DNA from: Rhodovibrionaceae bacterium
GTDB taxonomy: Bacteria > Pseudomonadota > Alphaproteobacteria > Kiloniellales > DSM-21159
DNA length: 64,000 nt
Assembly (NCBI GenBank): GCA_028279885.1
Contig: JANQMX010000057.1
Location: forward strand, 1 to 64,000
Reading direction: 5' to 3'
In this document: positions 33,762-41,036 of the stretch, piece after piece
Layout of the letters: every line of letters starts with the position of its first letter
How positions within the stretch are numbered: position 1 is the stretch's first letter
Translations under genes and position numbers: made by a program
The notes under the pieces: generated by a model
Told to the model about the DNA's origin: nothing
The model's input: only the letters and a program-made list of their open reading frames with translations
Database searches by the model: none

Positions 33762-35951
33762 ATGTCTCTGTCAGCTTCGGACCAGCCTGTCTCGGCCAGC
33801 ACCTCTGTCGAAGCTACCGCTTCCGGTCGTTACCGACTCGATGCGCTGCTGCGCCCCCGTAGCGTCGCGGTGATCGGCGCCAGCGCGAATCGGCAAAGCT
33901 GGGGAGGCGCCGCGATTGAGAATCTTCGGCGGCTGGGTTTCCCTGGGACCATTTATCCGGTCAATCCGAACTACACGGAGTTGGACGGCCTGCGCTGCTA
34001 TTCCGAGGTGACGCAGATCGAGGGGCCGGTCGACGTGGCTCTTCTTTTTGTGCCGAAGAAGGCGCTGCCGACGGTGTTGGATCAGTGCGGGCGCAAAGGG
34101 GTATCGGGGGCCATCATCCTGGCCGCGGGCTTTTCCGAAGCGGGTGGCGACGGCGCAGCAGAGGAAGGCGTGTTGCGCGATCTCGCCCAACGCCACGGCA
34201 TTGCGATCTGCGGGCCGAACTGCATGGGGTTGGTAAACCTGGCCGACGGTTTCATGGGCTATACTGCCGCAACCTTGCCCACGGAAATGGTTCCCGGCCC
34301 TACGGCGCTGATTTCCCAAAGCGGCCAGTTGGCCGCCGTGATGTTCGTACGCTGTCACGACCAGGGCGTCTTTCTGCGATACTTGGTGTCCGCCGGAAAC
34401 GAACTGAACGTAGAGGCCACCGATTATGCGCGCTGGGCACTCGACGACGCGGAGGTCAAGTGCGTCGGCATGATCCTGGAAGGACTGCGCGATCCAGCTC
34501 GCTTTCTCGGCATGGCCGCGCATGCCCGGGCTGTCGGCAAGCCCTTGATCGTCTTGAAGCTCGGCCGCAGCAAGGCGGCTGCGCGCACGGCCTTGTCGCA
34601 CACCGGCAAGCTGGCAGGGTCGGCACGCGCCTATGACGCGGTGTTCCGGCAGAACAACGTGATTTCGGTCGACGATCCTTTGGAGATCGCCGATGTGGCA
34701 TCGCTGTTCGCCAAATGCCCCGCACCGCCGGGGCGGCGGGTTGCTTTCGTCACCTTTTCCGGTGGCTGGTGCGGCACAGTCGCCGATCAAGCCGAAGGAA
34801 TCGGTATCGAGCTCGCCGACTTCGCCAAGGAAACGGTCGCTCGGCTGAGGCCGATCTTGGATTTCACGCCGCCGGTCAATCCCGTCGACCTGTCGGGCCA
34901 GGTGAACTCTTATCCCGAACGCTGGACGCTTTGCCTCGACGCGGTGCACAACGACCCCAACACCGATATCGTCGTGGTCTTCGTGCACCAGGTGCGCGCG
35001 GCTTGGCGAGATCGCTATCTGGAACCGACTTTGGACTTGGCCCGGCGCGCCCGCAAGCCGGTGATCGTAGTCCATGATGGTGGAAAGGTCGTGGAAGCGG
35101 CGTACGAGAAGATCGTGCAAGACGGCGCAGCCCCGGTGTTTCGCGCGACCCAGCCCATGCTCAAGGCGTTGCGCCGGTTTCTCGACTATTACCACCGCGT
35201 CGACACCCAGAGCGAGCCGTTGCCGACAACGCCGGCAGGTGACAGAGATGCGCAAGCCCAACTGCGCGCGTGCATACTGCCTTGGGACCGCACGGTTCCT
35301 GAACACGCCGCCAAGGCCGGTTTGCGCGCCTATGACCTGCCCATGACACCTGAAGCGGTCGTGGCGTCGTCCGAGGCGGCGAAAGCGCAGGCGCGTACCT
35401 TCGGCTTTCCGGTCGTGCTCAAGGGGGTGGCCGCAGGCATCGAGCACAAGACCGAGGCCGGGTTGGTCAAGTTGCGGCTGAGGGATGACTTGGCTGTCGA
35501 GTCGGCCTATCGCGACCTTTCCGAGCGGCTGAACAAGCTCGCTCACCGCGATGCGAAGGCGGAGATACTGTTGCAACCGATGGCGCCGTCGGGGGTGGAA
35601 GTGCTGCTCGGCCTGCATCGCGATCCTGATTTCGGTCCAATGATCCTGCTCGGCCTGGGCGGCACGGCCGCGGAGCTGCTGGACGATGTTAGCATGCGCC
35701 GCGCGCCACTTTCTCCGCACGATGTCCGGGAGATGATCGAAGAAACCCGTCTGGGCGAGATCCTAAGCGGCTTCCGCGGTGCGCCGCCCGCCGACAGGGA
35801 GGCTCTTGTCCGCGCCGTTCTGGCCTTGAGTGCGGTGGCGTGCGACTTCGCCGACGACATCGAGAGCATCGACATCAACCCCTTGATCGTCCTGCCCAAG
35901 GGCGAAGGATGCGTCGCGGTCGATGCTCTCATCATCAAGCGGGCGGCCTGA
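33762..35951 (+). CDS. ADP-forming acyl-CoA ligase (acetate-CoA ligase family, fused alpha/beta)
   Basis: A 729-residue single-chain enzyme. The N-terminal CoA-binding Rossmann domain has LLRPRSVAVIGASANRQSWG and GTIYPVNPNYTELDG. Succinyl-CoA-ligase-like domains follow: GPNCMGLVNLADGF, LISQSGQLAAVMF and LKLGRSKAAARTALSHTGKL, which carries the phospho-His. A C-terminal ATP-grasp part contains GFPVVLKGVAAGIEHKTEAG and SIDINPLIVLPKGEG. It activates a carboxylate to its CoA thioester with ATP, giving ADP and phosphate. Start at 33762; an upstream extension runs through the promoter palindrome. It is followed immediately by two acyl-CoA dehydrogenases, so it probably activates the TRAP-imported acid. 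Confidence 0.92.
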   Translation: MSLSASDQPVSASTSVEATASGRYRLDALLRPRSVAVIGASANRQSWGGAAIENLRRLGFPGTIYPVNPNYTELDGLRCYSEVTQIEGPVDVALLFVPKKALPTVLDQCGRKGVSGAIILAAGFSEAGGDGAAEEGVLRDLAQRHGIAICGPNCMGLVNLADGFMGYTAATLPTEMVPGPTALISQSGQLAAVMFVRCHDQGVFLRYLVSAGNELNVEATDYARWALDDAEVKCVGMILEGLRDPARFLGMAAHARAVGKPLIVLKLGRSKAAARTALSHTGKLAGSARAYDAVFRQNNVISVDDPLEIADVASLFAKCPAPPGRRVAFVTFSGGWCGTVADQAEGIGIELADFAKETVARLRPILDFTPPVNPVDLSGQVNSYPERWTLCLDAVHNDPNTDIVVVFVHQVRAAWRDRYLEPTLDLARRARKPVIVVHDGGKVVEAAYEKIVQDGAAPVFRATQPMLKALRRFLDYYHRVDTQSEPLPTTPAGDRDAQAQLRACILPWDRTVPEHAAKAGLRAYDLPMTPEAVVASSEAAKAQARTFGFPVVLKGVAAGIEHKTEAGLVKLRLRDDLAVESAYRDLSERLNKLAHRDAKAEILLQPMAPSGVEVLLGLHRDPDFGPMILLGLGGTAAELLDDVSMRRAPLSPHDVREMIEETRLGEILSGFRGAPPADREALVRAVLALSAVACDFADDIESIDINPLIVLPKGEGCVAVDALIIKRAA

Positions 35952-35954
35952 GCC

Positions 35955-37145
35955 ATGCCGAACCTGCTGACCGAACCCGCCGACATAGAGTTTCGCGAAT
36001 CCCTTCGGTCCTTCGTGGCGGACACCTTGCCCACGGCGATCCGAGAGAAGGTGAAACACGCCAAGCCGCTTACGCGCGACGAGATCCTGCACTGGCACAA
36101 GACGCTGTACGCCCAGGGATGGGTCGCCCCGGCCTGGCCGAAAGCCCATGGCGGGCCGGGTTGGAACCCGCGTCAACGATTGATCTTCGATGAGGAGATG
36201 TTTCGCCTACACACACCGCCGCTGCCGGGCTTCGGGCTGAAGATGATCGGACCGGTTCTGATCGCGTTCGGCAGCGAAGCGCAGCGAAAGCGTTTCCTGC
36301 CGCGCATCCTGAGCGGTGAGGACTGGTGGTGCCAAGGGTTCAGCGAGCCCGGGGCGGGATCGGATCTCGCAGCGTTGCGCTGTGCTGCGACCAGAACCGA
36401 AGGCGGTTGGATCGTCGAGGGGTCAAAGACTTGGACGACCTACGCTCAATACGCCAACTGGATCTTTTGCCTGGTGCGAACCGACCCGACGGTGAAAAAG
36501 CAGGAAGGCATCTCAATGATGCTGATCGACATGACCGATCCGGGCGTCAGCGTGCATCCCATTACGCTGATGGACGGCACTCAGGAGGTAAACACGGTCT
36601 TTCTGGACAGTGTTTTTGTCCCCGATGAGCAGGTGGTCGGCGAGCCGGGCCAGGGTTGGACCTATGCCAAGTTCCTGCTGGAGAACGAACGACTTGGCAT
36701 CGGTGGCATTGGCCGCTCGAAACACGCTCTCGACCGTGCCCGTGCCTTGGCAGCAACGGCCGGGCGGCAGGATGACAGGGCGACGCGCGAAGCACTTGCG
36801 GGCATTGAGATCGACATCCTGGCCCTGGAAGCCACGACCCTGCGCTTCATGGCGCGCGAAGAAGCCGGCGAGCGGATCGGCCCCAAGGCGTCGCTGTTGA
36901 AAATCCGCGGCACCGAAATCCAACAACGCCTGACCGAGCTGATGCTGGAGATTGCCGGGCCGGCGGCGCTAGGCGCATTTGCAACGGCGCCGGAAAATGA
37001 CCATCCGGGCAATGCCGACCACCCGATCGGCCCCGCCTTCCGCTATGTCGCCTATCAGCATCTCAACTGGCGCAAGCTTTCGATCTACGGCGGCAGCAAC
37101 CAGATCCAGCGCGCCATCCTGGCCGCTCAGGTTTTGCGTCTTTGA
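35955..37145 (+). CDS. Acyl-CoA dehydrogenase, subunit 1
   Basis: A 396-residue flavoprotein of the FadE17/FadE34-like branch. It has WVAPAWPKAHGGPGWN, WCQGFSEPGAGSDLAALRC (FAD/substrate loop), VFVPDEQVVGEPGQGW and the C-terminal YGGSNQIQRAILAAQVL. It starts 3 nt after the ligase stop. Together with the next gene it forms the adjacent pair seen for heteromeric acyl-CoA dehydrogenases, in which each chain supplies part of the FAD site. It would introduce the double bond that the hydratase fusion then uses. Confidence 0.9.
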   Translation: MPNLLTEPADIEFRESLRSFVADTLPTAIREKVKHAKPLTRDEILHWHKTLYAQGWVAPAWPKAHGGPGWNPRQRLIFDEEMFRLHTPPLPGFGLKMIGPVLIAFGSEAQRKRFLPRILSGEDWWCQGFSEPGAGSDLAALRCAATRTEGGWIVEGSKTWTTYAQYANWIFCLVRTDPTVKKQEGISMMLIDMTDPGVSVHPITLMDGTQEVNTVFLDSVFVPDEQVVGEPGQGWTYAKFLLENERLGIGGIGRSKHALDRARALAATAGRQDDRATREALAGIEIDILALEATTLRFMAREEAGERIGPKASLLKIRGTEIQQRLTELMLEIAGPAALGAFATAPENDHPGNADHPIGPAFRYVAYQHLNWRKLSIYGGSNQIQRAILAAQVLRL

Positions 37146-37162
37146 CCTGGAGGCTCGAGAAG

Positions 37163-38260
37163 ATGGCCTATTTCGACCCCGTCAGCGAAGAAGCCGAGAT
37201 GCTGCGTGCCTCTGCCGAACGCTTTGTGAGTGAGCACTATCTCGGGGAAAAGCGGCGCGCCCGATTGACCGGCCCCGTGGAAGCGCGCCCCGCACACTGG
37301 CCCGCCTTCGCGGAGCTCGGGTGGCTGGGGGCCCCTTACGCAGAGGATGACGGAGGGCTTGGCCTGGCCCTCGTCGACATCGCTCCTATGATGGAGGCGT
37401 TTGGCGCGGGCCTCGTTCTCGAGCCCTACATCCCGGCCGTGCTGCACTGTGGAACCTTCCTTGGCATTGCGTTGGACGGGGCGTGGCGCGAGGCGGCTGT
37501 TGCACCGTTGATCGAGGGTCAACGGCTCGACATCCTGGCCGCGCCCCCGGCCGCTGCGTCAACGGACGAGCCGCTGCGCGCAGACTCGAAGACGGCGCGC
37601 TGGCGCATCAGCGGGACCTTGTCGGTGCTTCCCGGTGGGGCTTGGGCCGATGGCTTCTGGGTGCCGGCGGAAACGCCTTCGGGGCTTGCTCTGTTCCGTG
37701 TCGAAGCGTCGGACGCGGACAGGCGCGCCTTGCGCCTGATCGACGGCACCGTCGCAGCGTCGGTTCGCTTCGAAGATGCGCCGGCGGAACCCGTCGATCT
37801 GGTTGTCGATTTAGAACAGGCGCTGGACGACGCCTCGGCGATTCGACTGGCCGCAGCCTGCGCGGATGCGGTCGGCGCAATGGACCGGATGTTACGCGAA
37901 ACCGTCGACTATGTCGGCGCCCGCGAGCAGTTCGGAAAGCAGCTCGGCAAGTTTCAGGTCGTGCAGCACGCTTTGGCCGACCTGCTGGTTGCGTTGGAGG
38001 AAGCGCGTTCAATGGCCGAATTGGCGGCTCACGTCGCGGTCGAGCACAAGCGGCCACGGCGGAATGCTCTGCTGGCCGCGGCAAGACTGAAAGTCGGCGA
38101 ATCGGCACGTGCCGTTGCGCATGGCGGCATTCAATTCCATGGCGGCATGGGTGTCAGCGACGAGGTGGAAGCAAGCCATCTGGCCAAGCGGCTGCTGGCT
38201 TTCGATACCTTGTATGGTCGCCGCGACGCGCATCTGGCCACCTTCCAGGCAGCGGCTTGA
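37163..38260 (+). CDS. Acyl-CoA dehydrogenase, subunit 2
   Basis: A 365-residue acyl-CoA dehydrogenase homolog, shorter than subunit 1 and less conserved in the middle. It keeps VGAREQFGKQLGKFQVVQH and IQFHGGMGVSDEVEASHLAKR near the end, the elements that bind the partner's FAD. The two genes are 17 nt apart. The ATG at 37163 is favoured over a TTG overlapping the previous gene. It is likely the non-identical partner of subunit 1. Its end faces the convergent decarboxylase gene. Confidence 0.88.
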   Translation: MAYFDPVSEEAEMLRASAERFVSEHYLGEKRRARLTGPVEARPAHWPAFAELGWLGAPYAEDDGGLGLALVDIAPMMEAFGAGLVLEPYIPAVLHCGTFLGIALDGAWREAAVAPLIEGQRLDILAAPPAAASTDEPLRADSKTARWRISGTLSVLPGGAWADGFWVPAETPSGLALFRVEASDADRRALRLIDGTVAASVRFEDAPAEPVDLVVDLEQALDDASAIRLAAACADAVGAMDRMLRETVDYVGAREQFGKQLGKFQVVQHALADLLVALEEARSMAELAAHVAVEHKRPRRNALLAAARLKVGESARAVAHGGIQFHGGMGVSDEVEASHLAKRLLAFDTLYGRRDAHLATFQAAA

Positions 38261-38282
38261 GTGGGCTGCTTGCCGGCGCTTC

Positions 38283-39542
38283 TCAATAGCGCGCGACCAT
38301 CTCGGTTTCCTCGGTCTTGTGCTCCCGCACGGCTACGATGCCGGCCTTGAGATCGGCGACATAGGCCTCACGCGCCGGTTCGTGCAGCGCCGACAGCATG
38401 AGATGCAGGCCTTTCGGCGCCCGGGTCAGCCCCGTCACCCAGCCACGTTCTTCCAGCGTTCGGGCGACGGCATAAATGTCTACGGCGTGAGACCCGAAGT
38501 TGATCAGAGTCAGGTCTGGCTCGCCCCAAAGCTCGATCTCGGGAATAGCGGCCAGATCGCGCAGATAGGCATCGGTCATCGCTGCCATCCGGCGGGCCGC
38601 GGCCTCGTAGCCGCTTACACCCAAATGGTTGAGAACGGCCCAGGCACCGGCCACGGCACCGCCGGGGCGCGTACCGAGCAACGTCGGGGTGGCGAAGATA
38701 CCGTTGGGCCAAGCATCGGCTGTGAAGGTCGCCCGCTCCAGATCGGCACGGTCACGGTAGAAGACGGTCGAGGCCGGCTTCGGGCAAAAGCCGAATTTGT
38801 GCAGGTCTGCGGAAATCGAACAAACGTTCGCGAACCGGAAGTCGAAGTCGGGCGTGGCGCGCCCGATGCGTTTGAAGAACGGGGCCAGCCATCCGCCGAC
38901 GCAAGCATCGACATGCAGCCAGACGTCATGCTCTCCGGCAAGATCGCTCAGCTCGCCGATCGGGTCGATCACGCCATGGGGAAAGCATGGCGCGGACCCG
39001 ACGAGCGCTATTGTGCGCTCGTCGATCAAGCGACCCGCGGCCGCGACATCCACACGCATGTCGCAGACCAGCGGTGCCCGCCGAATCTCCAAGTCCATCG
39101 TCTGTGCCGCTTTGTCGAAAGCGGGGTGGCCTGTGATCGGCATGACGATGTTAAGCGGGGCAGCGGCCAAGTCCGAGCGCCGGGCGCGGAACCGATCGCG
39201 CGCTGCCTTGATGGCCATAAAGATGCTTTCGCTGCCGCCGCTGGTGAAGGCGCCGCCCGCCTGTTCCGGTGCCGCGAACAGGTCCAACCCATAGTCCAGG
39301 ACATCCGCCTCCATCGCCGCGATGCTATGAAAGGCTCGGTTGCGCCCGAGTGCATTCTCGGTAAAGAAATCGAAATAGGCCTCTCTTCCGACGGTGTAAC
39401 TGTCCTCGTCGTTGCGAAACACGAAAAGTGGAACCCGCCCCTTTTGCCAGTCAGCGTCTCCGCTTGCCATCTCGCGCATGCGCGCCCGCAATTCGGGCCA
39501 ATCGCCGCCACCCGTGGGAAATGCTTTTCGTTCTCGGTCCAT
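38283..39542 (-). CDS. Group II PLP-dependent decarboxylase / sphingosine-phosphate lyase-like enzyme
   Basis: A 419-residue fold-type I PLP enzyme. It shows GGAFTSGGSESIFMAIKAAR (cofactor phosphate site), WLHVDACVGGWLAPFF (Asp pairing with the pyridine nitrogen) and SADLHKFGFCPKPAS with the Schiff-base Lys. This matches the sphingosine-1-phosphate-lyase/tyrosine-decarboxylase group. It removes CO2 from an amino acid or cleaves a phospho-amino-alcohol; which applies is not clear. It is convergent with the dehydrogenase operon and has its own IclR-type palindrome 113-129 bp upstream, so it belongs to the same regulon. Confidence 0.85.
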   Translation of the reverse strand: MDRERKAFPTGGGDWPELRARMREMASGDADWQKGRVPLFVFRNDEDSYTVGREAYFDFFTENALGRNRAFHSIAAMEADVLDYGLDLFAAPEQAGGAFTSGGSESIFMAIKAARDRFRARRSDLAAAPLNIVMPITGHPAFDKAAQTMDLEIRRAPLVCDMRVDVAAAGRLIDERTIALVGSAPCFPHGVIDPIGELSDLAGEHDVWLHVDACVGGWLAPFFKRIGRATPDFDFRFANVCSISADLHKFGFCPKPASTVFYRDRADLERATFTADAWPNGIFATPTLLGTRPGGAVAGAWAVLNHLGVSGYEAAARRMAAMTDAYLRDLAAIPEIELWGEPDLTLINFGSHAVDIYAVARTLEERGWVTGLTRAPKGLHLMLSALHEPAREAYVADLKAGIVAVREHKTEETEMVARY

Positions 39543-39654
39543 CCGATTGCCTCTTTACACGGCGGCGCACTGACACGCCTGAAGGGTTGGTGCCAGCAAC
39601 CCTGGCGGCAGCTTCGATCAGGCGGTTGGCTCGGTCAACAAAAATCAAAATGAC

Positions 39655-39671
39655 ATTTTGCATTGCGAAAT
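39655..39671. promoter_or_regulatory. IclR-type operator, site C
   Basis: ATTTTGCATTGCGAAAT resembles sites A and B and is nearly palindromic (ATTTTGCA/TGCGAAAT). It lies upstream of the decarboxylase (start 39542, minus strand). Confidence 0.6.
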
Positions 39672-39900
39672 AAAGCTGGGACAGCCGACGCCACATGATC
39701 CTGTCGTTCTTGCTCGACGGGGTTTCTCAATACCGAATCGTCGGGTCGCTGTGGTCGGCAGCGGCCTTTGCCTTCCGCAGTGCGCCAGCGCTCGCCTCAG
39801 CCGCGCGCCCGTACAAGCGACGCGAGTCCGCCATGTCCATCAGGCTGCTCCAGTACTCCAGGACGGCCGGGTGTTTCGTGGTCGCCGGCCATTGTTTCGC

Positions 39901-40355
39901 TCACGCCAAGCTCACTACATTCGATGACTCTGCAGGGGCCCGACCGAGCAACGCCGGTTCGCTCACCGTGACGTCGGCGTCGTTGCCCGTGGCTTGGCGA
40001 TGCCCAACACCGCGCTGACGCAGGATACCGTAGGGCACCACGCTCATCGCCCCACTCTGGCTGATGCAGGCCACCAGGCCCGATTGTGGTGGCTCCTCAA
40101 TAGACATCGTGGATAAACTGAGGATCACGCCAGTTCGGAAATTCGCCAAGCCTTGGCTGTCCGGCCCGACGATGCGCATTCCGTCCTCGTGGAGATGGCG
40201 CGCATGTCCTCCTCGGAGCGACGGTCTTCGGCATCGACCTCGCCGAACCCGCTGGCCATAACTACGCAGCCCGTCACCCCGCGATCGACGCAGAGCAGCA
40301 GCGGCGCACCCTGCAGCTTACCCCCGCCGAAAGTGCCCATGTCTCTTATAGGCAC
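39901..40355 (-). pseudogene. Frameshifted ADP-forming CoA ligase fragment
   Basis: Two overlapping minus-strand frames give one broken CoA-binding segment. The first reads TGCVVMASGFGEVDAEDRRS; the second reads MRIVGPDSQGLANFRTGVIL, then GLVACISQSGAMSVVPYGIL. This is the GPNxxGxxN...SQSG region of acetate-CoA-ligase-type enzymes, related to the intact gene at 33762. Only about 150 residues remain, and the frame shifts near 40125-40180. It sits at the edge of the second block, 140 bp before repeat copy 3, and is probably a relic of an earlier gene cut by island insertion. Confidence 0.7.
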
Positions 40356-40495
40356 CGCGCATTAGTCGAGCGGTTGCGCAACGACTTCAGCCAGTGAATG
40401 AGCGGCTTGATCTTCCGCATTGAGAAACTCGTAGAGGCCCCGCGAGGGTTGCACGTCGGTTGACGGCTACGTCTTTGCTCTTATCACCTCTCACT

Positions 40496-40602
40496 CCCAC
40501 TCCATTGTTTCCGAGCTCTCCAAGGCATTGAAAACACTGGGCATAAGGCTGCGTTGTTTTGCGCATACCGTCAGCGGTACCGTCAGAAATCTAAGCTCTT
40601 GA
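40496..40602 (+). repeat. Dispersed 107-bp repeat, copy 3
   Basis: Identical to copies 2 and 4 over the first 16 bases (CCCACTCCATTGTTTC) and indel-free to its end at CTCTTGA. It has the sequence GGGCATAAGGCTGCG where copies 2 and 4 differ. It separates the beta-oxidation block from the secretion block. Unlike copies 2 and 4, no extended similarity follows. Confidence 0.85.
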
Positions 40603-41036
40603 AAACAAAAGATAAATGTAGAGTGCGACTGATGCACTCCTTGTCGTTTCCATCGTCAAAGAAGTACGGAGCGGAATTGCAGTGCCGAAGCCGGGCGCCT
40701 CCGCAAACTGGACCCGCCTGCGCAAACCTCGCAGTCCTGCGCCCTGGTCTCATGAAAGGCCTGGTTTGTGGATATAGGGACATGCGATTGGATCCGGGTA
40801 CGATACGGTCAGAGCCACATCGGATCGGTATCGCTGCCGGGAACGGTAAACAGCATGGGACTTTATCGACCGCTCTTCGCATCTCTCGAACGGCTGCCGA
40901 TTGGCTGCGGCTGGTACGGCGACATTGCGCAGCAGCCATGAAGCGGGCCTGAAACACGCTCGTCGCGCTTTCTCAACTATGACAGCGGGCCAGGATCTTC
41001 GTTTAAGGGCATCGTCTACCAGGGACTAAGTCGATC
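40603..41036. other. Intergenic region upstream of the type I secretion genes
   Basis: No convincing gene. A 124-codon minus-strand frame (40583-40957) starts inside the repeat's neighbourhood and has no family resemblance. The interval probably contains the promoter of the secretion ATPase, but I cannot pick -35/-10 boxes with confidence. Confidence 0.4.

Noticed and set aside
33771-35720. 649-codon minus-strand frame opposite the CoA ligase
   Set aside because: The ligase on the plus strand has full family motifs, whereas the antisense product has none.
40583-40957. 124-codon minus-strand frame after repeat copy 3
   Set aside because: No start signal or motif, and it runs into the repeat; probably chance.
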